This document shows positions 33,739-44,206 of a DNA stretch of 64,000 nucleotides, one piece after another. Source of the stretch: Pisaster brevispinus (taxonomy: Eukaryota; Echinodermata; Asteroidea; Forcipulatida; Asteriidae). Each line of letters opens with the position of its first letter. Position 1 is the first letter of the stretch. The stretch spans positions 5,190,329 through 5,254,328 of the forward strand of contig JAMKCF010000012.1 in the NCBI GenBank assembly GCA_023634235.1, written 5' to 3'. A program made the position numbers and the translations under genes. Below the pieces are notes generated by a model that had not been told where the DNA came from, made no database searches, and saw only the letters and a list, made by a program, of their open reading frames with translations.

Positions 33739-33830
33739 AGAATGACATTGATGATGAAGCCTTTAAACTGCTAGAGACCAGGAGAAGGAAATCACCCCTC
33801 ATCTCATCCCATCAATTGGAACATGCATAA
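33739..33830 (+). CDS. SAM-domain exon fragment 2
   Basis: After acceptor TTAATTCAG the frame reads (E)NDIDDEAFKLLETRRRKS and stops at TAA (33828-33830). Joined to the upstream fragment it gives WGFDDLIKTFQENDIDDEAF, the helix 2-3 core of a SAM domain. The second half of the domain is absent and is replaced by unrelated residues before the stop, so the product would be truncated. It is probably a captured or decayed copy. Confidence 0.5.
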
Positions 33831-33843
33831 AGTTTAAAGGATT

Positions 33844-34228
33844 TGGGTACTTTTTGCAGGACACAAAACACAGTGTCCACAATTTACATTAAACTTACAC
33901 GATTTGAAGATAATGATGGTAGAAAGCTTACCATAAAGCACTACTTGCTGAGGTGAGAAATGAGTTAAAACAAGTCACACAAATAATGTTCGTCTCAGTG
34001 AGACGAAAACTATTCTAGCATGTACAAACGTATTATTTTAACCAGTTATGGTAAAATACCATAACTGGAAATACGTTTTACATGCTGAAACTGAGACAAA
34101 AAATATTTTCGTGACATTGTCAAATTGTATTTTAAGGGAAGCTTCAATTTCTAACATCATTATCTTCAAACTGAGTGAGTTTAATGTAAATCTGTGGACA
34201 TTGTGTTTTGTGTTACAAAAAGTACCCA
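33844..34228. repeat. TGGGTACTTTTTG foldback element
   Basis: Long imperfect terminal inverted repeats: TGGGTACTTTTTGCAGGACA ... at the left and TGTTACAAAAAGTACCCA at the right, pairing for about 50 bp. The centre (34040-34075) is another exact palindrome around GGTAAAATACC. Nested in the 4.4-kb unit. Confidence 0.75.
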
Positions 34229-34229
34229 G

Positions 34230-35236
34230 ACCCTTGACACTATTGGTAATTACTCAAAATAATTGTTACCATAAAAACTTACTTGGTTTGGAAAGCAATG
34301 GCTTTTTGAGTAAACTGGGAACTATAGCTCATTTACAAGCAGTCTAGCACATAGATTGTCCTTTGTAAGTGGTGTTTCCATGTATTTTACATTTTATTTA
34401 TATCATGTGTTTTTTCTTAATTTAAAAAAATAGTTGTTCCTTTTGCGTTGTTACCCTTCCTTTAAGTTAAAGCCTGCACCCGATAACTTTGAAATGCAAA
34501 ACTAATTCTTTTGCTCTAGCCTTGATATATTTTGCCCTGGTATTTATGTCTTTGTTTTTCTGCTAATGTCAGGACCATTTCAAATTAGAAGTTATCGAAT
34601 GTTTCAAAGGAAACAAAAGCTTACAATTATAAGGGTTCATTATACAATTTAAAAACAAGTTAATGTTATTCTCGAATGCTTCAATCAGTCTACCCCTATC
34701 TACATTATTCACTGCTCTGTACCGACCACTGGCAGCAATCTTTTCATTCTGCCTTTATATGTAATGTATATAGGCAGCTATACGAATCAGAAAGCACATA
34801 ACATAGAATTTGAAATTGAATGTAAGCATTTGGAAAATGTTTGCTCATAAATAAAATTGAATGGTTGACCAGGTCTTGCTGCTGGCTTGTGCGAAATTGA
34901 ATGAATCTTGTGGTCTGATGAAATTTAAGGATCGTATTTGACCAGTGAATGCTAAACTGGTGAATTACTCCTTTTGACTGTTGAATGCTGATTCAAAATG
35001 AAATTGAATGAGCCAGCAGTTAAAATGAATGGATTTTTGTTGACATTAGCCGGGGAAAACCTATATGCATCTGCAAGCACATGCACAAAGTAATGCAAAG
35101 GGTGTTATTCTTTTGCAAATTCGATGAACAATTTGTGCCCAAATGTTCACAGGTTTGTTATTGTATGCATATGTTGGGATACACCAAGTGAGAATACTGG
35201 TCTTTGACAATTACCAAACGTGTCCAGTGCCTTTAA
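34230..35236. repeat. Second nested element with TTGGTAATT ends
   Basis: The left end GACACTATTGGTAATTACTC mirrors the right end GACAATTACCAAACGTGTCC followed by AGTGCCTTTAA. This sequence resembles a repeat I associate with sea-star genomes. Boundaries are approximate. Confidence 0.5.
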
Positions 35237-35674
35237 AATAATGCTTCCCTTTGTGTATTTAAATTTTTAAATATATGTTTGTATGCAACTTTCTTATGAT
35301 TATGATAAGAAAATAAATTTGTTTTAGAGAATCAGACGAAGTGTACATATTGTTTATTCAAGGAGTCTACACAGATTTTTAAAACTTTTTTTGGCCACGG
35401 GATTTTGAATTTGATCCATGCTGACAACCACGATACGTGGTCAATGGCTTTACCCCAATGATGTCAATCCCATAATATTTAGCCACGGAATTGGGTTACT
35501 TTTCAACCACGAATTTGGTCAATTTCTGACAACAATACGTGGTTGTTTTTGTTGACCACGTGTCCGTGGTCATTTTTGACACCATTGGGGTCGGTGCATA
35601 GTTGACGCCGGGAACGTGGTTAAAAATAACCACATCGTGGTTACTTTTTAACCACGTATTTTTAAGAGTGTATG

Positions 35675-37040
35675 GGGATGTTATGTGGCATTTCCAGTGG
35701 AGACAATACAGTAGAAACAAAAGATCTCAACATGGGAATTCTAAAGAGAGGCACACGACATTTTGAGAACAAAGTCTGATTGAGGACTGGTGCTAATTAC
35801 AGGGACAAATGAAATATATAAACAAACCACAGGGATGCACTGAAAATCCATGTGTAAACCTGTATACGTGTAAAGCAGTACGAATTGTTGTATATTGCGT
35901 TGGTTGTGTTGGGATGGGCGGGGGTGTTGTATGTAAAATGTAGAACATGCTCCGGCCCGGAGCTTTGTTTCTAAGCACGGCCGAGCATTCCGTATTGAAC
36001 AGGATAGCACCGGAACGGATATTGGAAACTAAAATGGAGTCAATCCATCCAAAAGTTCCTGACAGATTTTGTGATTTTGACCCATATTCCGGTCATGTTT
36101 AACCGAAAAACTGGCGTGAAAATACGGGTCATGCTGACTCGGAAATGTCGTTACTTGGGGGGGGGGCACCCATTTGAAATTTGAGCTTTTTAGATTAAAA
36201 ATTGGCAGAATAAAATCTTTCATTTTATAAGCTTTAGTTTGCTAATTTCATATTTTAAAAACTATTTTTTCCTCTTACACGCAGACAATGCATGATTTTG
36301 TTTCTACACTCACTCCAGATTAACTTATGCAATATAGTAAAATGCATAACAAGAGCGCTGAAAGGGCCTCGATAAATCGAAACGCACTGTAAACTACAGT
36401 TTTAATTGGCCAGACGTGCCCCTGAAAATGGCGAATCCACTTTGTGCCCCCCACCTTATAATTTGACCCTAGTTTCGGTGCTGGTGTTTAGACTTTACCC
36501 CGGTCAGTTTCGACCATGGACCTCTTAGAGTAGAATGGAAGTGCAGTTGACAACGTGATGTATATGTTACTGTATGTTACTTGACCTAAAGCGCTTTTCA
36601 ATCTGCATGCTTGAGCTGACATTCCTCTAAATGACCGTAACAGGCAATTTAGCAGAGTGGATCTGCCCCGGGAAGGGGTTCTCGATGACTTTGAATTTGT
36701 CAGTCCAAAAACAATCGACTGATAATCTTCTTTGTTGTCAAGTTTTTCAATAAGTCAAGTTTTTCAATAAGTCTTGATTGTTTGTTCTGAAATGTAATAC
36801 TCTTGTACCTTTAGCAATTTGTTGTTTTGGATAAAAACACAAATTTCCCCTTTCCCTTGTCAACGAGGTTGAGGATTATTGAAGGACTGTCAAGCTAAAA
36901 ACTTGATTGTTTATAAAGTCTGTTTTACGCAATAATCTTAGAGAACTGAATTTGACGTTTTAGCAGTACAATTGGATTCACACAAAATTACATGTAAAAC
37001 AGTGATTGTACTACACCAAGTATGATGCACAATTCAAGAC
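35675..37040. other. Intergenic, no gene seen
   Basis: AT-rich sequence with a poly-G stretch near 36159-36166 and no exon-like block that I can support. Confidence 0.4.
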
Positions 37041-37042
37041 CT

Positions 37043-37235
37043 GGGCCCAATTTCATAGAGCTGCCCAAGCACTAAAATAAGCTAAGCACAACAAATTTAC
37101 GCTAACCAGAATAAGGTTACCAGCCAAAATACCATGTCACATGTACAATTTGTGACTGGTATCCTGCTCATTTTTGCCAAGCAGGGATTTTTTAAGCAGG
37201 ATTTTCTGCTTAAGCAGCTCTATGGAATTGGGCCC
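37043..37235. repeat. GGGCCC-type foldback MITE, copy 2
   Basis: Ends GGGCCCAATTTCATAGAGCT and the inverted AGCTCTATGGAATTGGGCCC. The interior shares GGTTACCAGCCAAAATACCA and GTGACTGGTATCCTGCT with the inverted-repeat arms near 19447-19500 and with 46680-46730. It is the best preserved copy. Confidence 0.85.
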
Positions 37236-37996
37236 TGTAATGGTATACCGTATGGTAGGGGCCTACTCTATAAAAAACTCTCATTATGGTGGTCAGGTCG
37301 GGTTTTCATTTTCAGTGCACTGCAGTCACTGCAGTTACCCTGAAAGGGTTCGAACCACCCGCCACTAAAATGCGTCAAATGAAATTTTGTTTGTTTCACT
37401 AAGACTCCTATGCGATGGAAAAGCGTTGCGCAGCAACGGTGTCGGTATAAAGGTGCTCAGCTAATCAATAAACCCATCCTTCAAGTTAAATCAACAGCAC
37501 GAATGGACTATAGTGCGTTTCTTCATACCACCGAATCCAGGACATAATGTGAGGGAAAAGTATACGTTTTCAAATATTGTTACAATGAAACTATATACCC
37601 TGACCGTAGATTGGACCATGGTAACAATTATGTCAGCTGGTTTTTAGCCTAAACTACAGACATTCCCACTTGACGTCACAAAGTGTAAATTTGGCAATCT
37701 TTAAACGGGCAATGATAACTCATTTGTTGAATGTTCGCGCGGTATGTAGGAGTTTTATCAAAATCCTTGCATAATTATTGGTCGGTGAACGACTTGGCTG
37801 CATAGAAAAATTAGAACTCGTGCCGCGGTTTGAAGCCCAAGCCCGGCCAAGTTTCCGGTAAGGATGGCGTTTATCGGGAGTATTATAACACCCCGTACTG
37901 AGATTCTGCCTTATGATTGGTTTAGAGCGCGTCACATGATATATATTTGTTACTACAGGAAGCCGCACGAGCGCGAAGCACCACACCCGTAGCACC

Positions 37997-38101
37997 CAAT
38001 GTACAATACAAGAAACAACCAATGCACTGCAACCAATGTACAATACAAGAAACAACCAATGCACTGCAACCAATGAACAATACAAGAAACAACCAATGCA
38101 A
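37997..38101. repeat. 37-bp tandem repeat, 2.8 copies, CCAAT-rich
   Basis: Units start at 37997, 38034 and 38071 and are almost identical. Each contains ACCAATG twice, so the array presents about six CCAAT motifs. Confidence 0.9.
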
Positions 38102-38475
38102 TATACCTCTGTTAGTCTATCGCACGATGGTGTGTTTAATAATCTGCTTTTACTCATGCTATGGTATACAAATATTGACTGCTTCGAGCGCTATGGTTAA
38201 AACTATAGGTCTACGGAGGTGTTCCCCGGAGCGTTCTATTTTCCTGTGACGAAGCCGAAGGAAAGTCAACTGTTTTGGGAATACCATGGGTAGGGAGGCA
38301 TGGCTTTAACCATAACAGCACAAGTAAAAGCAGTCAATACAGTATAAGAGAACCAATCCCAAGATGCTGTCAAAGTCGATGAAATACCGTAGCATTGGAA
38401 GGCTCTTAAGAGACCCATCGTCCCCAAAATGTCGATTGTAGCTGCAATCCTTTGCTCAAGGGTTAGGCCTATCGA

Positions 38476-38700
38476 TGGCATCAAACGAGCGGTCAGGATG
38501 GCGTATCTTGCCTTGCCACTCTGGGACCCCGGTTCAAGTTCCACCGGGGGCACTACGTGGATTGGGTTTTCTGTTTCTGCCTGATTGCGTGGGTTTTACC
38601 TGGAATAAATCTCTGGGGTTTTCCTCCCACGTCTAAAACTGAAACTTCCTTCATTGTCTTCTCTCCATTGGGTTCTTGGCTAGTTGGGTGATTAACTTCA
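38476..38700 (+). repeat. SINE, second tRNA-derived family
   Basis: B box GGTTCAAGTTCC at 38531-38542 in a CTGGGACCCCGG context, then GTTTTCTGTTTCTGCCTGAT, TGGGGTTTTCCTCCCACGTC and CTAAAACTGAAACTTCCTTC. It matches the minus-strand copy at 11405-11600. Confidence 0.75.
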
Positions 38701-40577
38701 CTTTTATCAGAAATTAATACATGAAACGAATCATGTATCACACGCCTGCGTAGAATAATTTATCAATACATTATCCCGGTTTCCCGAAATGGGTAAAGTA
38801 AAATTATGCAAACAATGCAGACGTAAGCAATGCAGCCTGTAATATCATTTTAACCAGTGATAAGGATTTGAACAGTGAGAATGCATTTACTTAATAATAG
38901 GCCTAACAGGGAATGATGAAGATGTTGATGTTTGCCTCATTTGTTTTTTCGAAAGGATTCTTTGTTGTCCAGTACAGATAAACATTGGCAGTCATTCAAC
39001 CATCGTGTGGATGCTCGTTTTAATGCAAAATACCCATTGTAAAAAAAACCACCATTATCCATTGTGCATAACAAATTGAAAAGACCGTGTAATCTTGTAA
39101 AAAAAAATCACTTTGCACATTCCAGGGCATTTCTGGGCAGGCAAGACACTTGTCTTACAAGACACTACACTGGTCATATGTGAATTTGTTTTTACATTTT
39201 CATCATAAATCACCACCGGAAGTTACAATTTTTAAGAGTAACAGTTGAGCACGATTTGATATGTAGGTCTACCTTTTATTCTTATCAAAAGTTGAAGAAA
39301 AAAACCTACGGTGCAACTTCCTAAGATTTGTTTGTTTTACCGTGCCAGGCTCTGTGGCTCCTTTGTAAATATGAAATGTCACTCGTTACATGCTTTTTAA
39401 GTCTAGTAACATCAATTTTACACACATATTGTAGTAAATATTAACAAGAACTGACCTTTTAAGTTCCATGTTTTTTTTCTTCCAATATATACGAAAGCGT
39501 TAAAGGGACCTAAAAAGAGAGAGAAACATAAAGAAGGCGTCATAAGTCATAATTTTGACTTTTGTATACTAACGAATATGAAATATATCTCAAAGTATGA
39601 CTTGTATATATATGCCGTAAATATAACTTGTATGTGTCACAAATATGACTTAAATTGACTGGACTGGAGTATTGTTCTTTGTGTGACTCAAAAAAAGTGT
39701 TGGCGTGGTGTCTTTAGATGCAACTGTTTTCAATGCTTATTGGACATAATTAGTGGACGTTTCCACACCCATGTATGATACATTACAGAATAGTTCATCC
39801 GTCTCTTAAATTGTATTTAATCGTGTTAAGTATTTTCATACTTTTAGATTCGTGTGAAATATTTTCATATTTTAAGATTTGTGTACAATTTTTTTCATAA
39901 TTATAGTTGTGAGTGCAGTTAATGCTTAGCCCAACGTATCGATTCTTCAAGTGGCAAAACTGCGTATCCTTTTGGTTTGTGAGCAGTTTGCTTTTGCTGT
40001 TGTTTGGGTTCCTGTTAATTCTTTGATCGTCTAACACAGTGTGGTGTTGTCTCCAACGATATCTGGACTTTGGACATAATTCACAGCAGAACAACAGCAA
40101 AGTTGCCATACATAACCTTAACACCAAGCCTTTCCTTCATCAGCTATATACTTTATTACATTTTCTGAATCACCTGTATGTATGTGACCAGTGCCATATT
40201 GTGCTTCACAACTGCTACCATAGCAACGTACAGCTTACACTCATCTCAATCCTCCGCTGAAGTCTGGTGACTTGACATTATCACAACCCTGACGTCTGCT
40301 AACTAGATCTCATCTGCGCACATTTTACACGCAGTTCAAGCGACGGCCATCTATAATAAATAAATAAGCTCAATAGAATGCTGCATGTAAAACAGCCTCT
40401 CATTGTGTAAACATCAACAATTTTTGTACCTATAGGACATGACGGAATTTCGGTTTGCAGACGTGCACCATTTATTTTATTAAAAAAGAAAAAGAATTAA
40501 GGGGAAAAAACCTCGAAAGTTAAGTACATGGAGGCCAGCTTCTTAAAAAAAAAAAACCAGCAGAAAAACATTAAAAA
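38701..40577. other. Gene-poor stretch
   Basis: No supportable exon. Around 39795-39880 and 39540-39660 short AT-rich phrases (ATATGACTT, ATTTTCATA) recur irregularly. Confidence 0.4.
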
Positions 40578-41165
40578 TCAACCATTGAGAAGTCTGGTCA
40601 AGGACGGGATCGGACTGTTTTTATACCTGTTAGTTCTACACTTGATTGGGCGACGTTTGCTTGTATTTCTGAGGTTATTGTTTCTAATGGGTGATAGCAA
40701 GTGTGCGTATTTGTTTGAACTGATTAGTGATTTACCAAACTTAACAAAGAGCTGGAACAGAGACAGGGGCAGACCAAATTGCGTGTGAATTTCGTTGAAT
40801 GACTTAGTACTACAGAAGTCCTTAGTTAAAATAATGCGGAGGGCCTTGCGCCGTAATTTCTCCAGACATTCCAACTGATATTTGCTAAGACTGGAGAATC
40901 AAACTGGACATGCGTATTCTACTGTAGGTCTAACATTCATGATATATATCATTAACAAGTCTTAAACAGGAGTACAACAATGCTTTAGTTGTCGAAGAAA
41001 AAAAAAGCTTACGGTTAAAAGACTTGCACATCTGCTCAATTTAAGTGTCTCATTTAAGGTTCTTTTGAACGTGTACACCTAGGAGTTTCAGGCAATCAGT
41101 TTGATTAATTAATGAACCATCAATATTAAAGGTAGGTCCTACAGATGGAGAACGCTGAAAATAAA
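40578..41165 (-). pseudogene. Degenerate 3' end of a LINE reverse transcriptase
   Basis: Read on the minus strand, the pieces LKLLGVHVQKNLK, LFFLRQLKHC, VRPTVEYACPV and LECLEKLRRKALRIIL follow one another in the order of the thumb/C-terminal part of Jockey/CR1-like non-LTR retrotransposon ORF2. NNLRNTSKRRPIKCRTNRYK then closes it. In-frame stops and frame shifts break it upstream of the last 98 codons. An A-rich plus-strand tract near 40545-40556 lies at its downstream side. It is a 5'-truncated, dead copy. Confidence 0.8.
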
Positions 41166-42684
41166 TATTCAAATCATCAAATAAACTCGCTCAACGCAAT
41201 TCCTATATGGTCTTCTGGTAAAAAGTGTGAAGCCAGTTTGTGTGAAGTAAAACACTCAACACCCAAATGGACATGGAAATTAATTGTTTAAGAATGTTTG
41301 ATTTCTTAGCTCTTATGCCTACACAATAGTGAATAAATATCAATATCAGCTGAGAATATGTATTGTAAAATTGTGTGATAAGCCGTCCCTATTAGGCTGT
41401 GTAACTCGCGCATAAATTCGCCATTTTAAGAACCTTGAATTCCCACGTACATTGCTGTTTAACGTGTGAAGAAAACAAAACCGCGCACTTTCACGGGGCT
41501 TATCGTCAGAATTCGCGAGACTACCTGCAATATTCACAGTCCATTTGGATTTGTTACAAAACGCGAACACAAGGCTTCATTAGCCGACAAAATGATCTGC
41601 AGCAGCGATGGAATGAACAAATAGTGTGCTGATTTAATTCGCTGACAGAGCTGTCGTTTTATAACGACATTGGTCTTAATGATTAGCCACCGCGGGTTGG
41701 TCGATTCAACCAATCACCACCTTGAGTTTAATTTATTGATCGAATCATATTCGGCGCTAAACTTTCATCGCCGACGGCTCTTTCATGATCTCATTTGAAA
41801 GTAATTTAAAATGTCTTATTAATATTTTCTTAGAGATGCCTCTTTTGGTTGCTCTTAAGTGTTTGTGTTGTTAGGTTTCTCGTTGTTGGCCTAAAAAGTA
41901 ACAGTGGCAGATTATGCCGTTCAATTTTTCAAATGAAAGTTTATAACTTAATCAACTATAGAGGTATTTAACATTGTAATGATGCATCTTAACAAATTTC
42001 AACCTATCCTCCAGGACCATAGGCTTCCTGCAACCCCCCCAAACCCCCAAAGAATTTGCTTTAAAATTGCACCCATGTTGTCACCATTCATCAGATGAAC
42101 ATTTTTCCCCGTTTGACTGCTTATACTTTCACTTCAAGACCTGTCAAATATTAATCTGAATGTCTAATCGCTGAGAGTGATTTGATTCCATGGTAAACAC
42201 ATTCAAGAGTGCACTGCACACCCATTATATATAGACATTGCTGGTTTCTGTTGGGCCCACCGACTCCCCTGCCCGCTCCTCTTCCATGCAATATCAAGAG
42301 ACTGGTCCCAATCGAGTAGGCTGGACCGTAGCATGGCCCCTAAATTGAATTGCACTTAGATGAATACCTCTATCGCCATGATACATGAATAACTGTGTCA
42401 CCTTAATTGGTGACTTCTTTTCATTTGGGTGTAAAATGCATATCATTGACAACAGAGCATGACACTTTTGCCAAGTGAAACAAAAAATTAGAGAAAGTTT
42501 TTTCCTAGCATTTGTCAAGTCTGACAATTCTCTGGTAATCTAAATTCGGACAATATTTTTTAGTAATTTAAAGTCTGACAAGTCTGACAAAATTTGAGTT
42601 TTTAAAAAAATTACTCAGGGAAATACAGTGCCTGATAAGCCGCCCACTGTTTATGGCTTTCATTAGGGCTCGAAATTTACCTCT
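41166..42684. other. Intergenic, no gene seen
   Basis: No exon supported. The LINE remnant may extend a little further left in its own 5' direction, but homology fades. Confidence 0.35.
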
Positions 42685-42850
42685 GACACAGCTCTGCGTT
42701 GCAGTCACTCTGTGGACATCCCCTTGTTCTGTACACTAAGGAAAACCGCATTCTTCAACACTGTAACAAACACTGTGCGGACCTGTGTAAGTCCACATAG
42801 TGTGTCAAGTCCCTACATTACGTGGACCTATTTTGTTCTCAGCTCCAAGC
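42685..42850. repeat. GTGGAC repeat, copy of 25183-25345
   Basis: CTGCGTTGCAGTCACTCTGT, TTGTTCTGTACACTAAGGAA, TAAGTCCACATAGTGTGTCA and CCTACATTACGTGGACC follow the same order as the block inside 25183-25345. It is a second dispersed copy lacking the CA microsatellites. Confidence 0.75.
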
Positions 42851-43784
42851 TTCTTATTTAGCTTTAAAACACCTGAGGCCAATGCTTTTTTGTGTCCATC
42901 TGTCCAGTAAACTCACGACCGGCGGGAGTGTGGTTTTCCAATACCTCACAGTGTAACAATTAAAATAAAAAAAAACAAAAAACAAAAAACACACTTTGAG
43001 TCATATAAAATGTACTTTCAGTTCAAACTCAAACAATTTATGACTGAGCTTGATTACTGTACAGTGTAAAAACATCCTTTCCGTCAACTAACTTCATGTT
43101 ATTCACAGTAAACTAAAAAAAAAAGAGCTACAGGCTCTGCGGGCTTGTGTGCCCCCCCTCCATTCGAGCCCTGTTGACTGCAGTGTATAGAAGGTGCAAA
43201 ACCAACATGGATACGCACCAGCGAACAATTTCCCCCAATGGAAGTAGTCGTACAACAAACTGTCCCATTAGCTCATTATAATATTCCAACTCCTTTACTT
43301 TTTTTGGTTCATTAAATTTGGAGGTCGGTGGTGGTTAATTCTGTTTACCATGGCAACCATTGGTGGCTGATGTGCTTTAAAACGATTATCAAATCGTTTG
43401 GAATATTGTTACGGACCCAATAAGCGCCAACAAATATTTGGCTGCGTGCAGTCACATCACCTGAAACCAAATTAGTTATAAGAAGAGACAATGTTCAAAC
43501 TTAGTTAACAGAAACTGTTTTTTCAACCACTCGTTAAATATAATTTATATTATATATCATTCAACAATTATTGGTCCTGGGTTTCCGTCTATAGACTCAA
43601 CCGGACTGTTTTGTTTGTAATTCATCAAAACAAAATTAATTGATGTCGACTAAAATAAAAGAGGCTGCACTTTCTTGATAAATAGGGCCTATAAACCTTC
43701 CATGATAATACCTTGCTCAGTGAATATAACCATTTAGACAGATGCAGGCCTTCATAACTATCAATCAAGCGAATTCGACTCACA

Positions 43785-43820
43785 CACTTTAAAAACTCCC
43801 GGGTCATAATTTTTCCAGAA
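43785..43820. repeat. Solo end of a CACTCTAAAAACTC-type MITE
   Basis: CACTTTAAAAACTCCCGGGT followed by CATAATTTTT resembles the terminal repeat of the elements at 58743 and 63405. No opposite end was found nearby. Confidence 0.4.
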
Positions 43821-43953
43821 TCCGTGGGGCCTGCTGGAGTCATGATGTAAAGCTTTTCAATAAGAAACCAACTTTTTAAAGAAATAGGTTCGGTGAAAAT
43901 AAAAAAAACCTTTCATACATAGGGCCTAAATGTAAAAAAAAAAATTCCCCCCG

Positions 43954-44206
43954 CACGGCAAAAACTGGGGTGTTAAAATTGACACCGACGGTGTTGTCAC
44001 TTATAGATAATAACCCAAGAGAGGATTAGAATTAAGAACACATAATGTTAAAATAACACCAATGTAAGTGTGTTTTGCAGAAATTATTGTTATTTTAATA
44101 CCCTATGATGTAAATTTTGATTCTTTTTTGAATCTTTATGCGACAACACCCATGGTGTCAATTTTAACACCCATGGTGTGAATTTTAACACCCAGCTTTT
44201 GCAGTG
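43954..44206. repeat. CACTGCAAAA-type MITE, copy 2
   Basis: Left CACGGCAAAAACTGGGGTGT, right AACACCCAGCTTTTGCAGTG (inverted). The terminal segment CCATGGTGTGAATTTTAACA is duplicated in tandem at the right end (44148-44190). Confidence 0.8.

Larger units (their letters stand above)
31255..35670. mobile_element. 4.4-kb TIR-bounded unit carrying SAM-domain exons
   Basis: The ends are perfect inverted repeats of 21 bp (31255-31275 and 35650-35670, CACTCTTAAAAATACGTGGT inward). Each is flanked by TA, as expected of a TA target duplication. Both subterminal zones are packed with ACCACG/CGTGGT motifs in both orientations. The interior holds a split SAM-domain coding region, a 68-bp direct duplication, a long AT-rich hairpin and two further nested palindromic elements (33844-34228 and 34230-35236). 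I see no transposase. It may be one non-autonomous element that captured gene sequence, or two MITEs flanking a locus. Confidence 0.6.

Noticed and set aside
37997..38101. CRISPR array
   Set aside because: Short-period tandem repeat with no spacers; the genome is eukaryotic.
40528..40788. 86-residue plus-strand frame as a gene
   Set aside because: It is the antisense shadow of the LINE reverse-transcriptase remnant on the minus strand.
43625..43843. 72-residue minus-strand frame as an exon
   Set aside because: Part of it overlaps a MITE terminal repeat (CACTTTAAAAACTCCCGGGT) and no partner exon was found.
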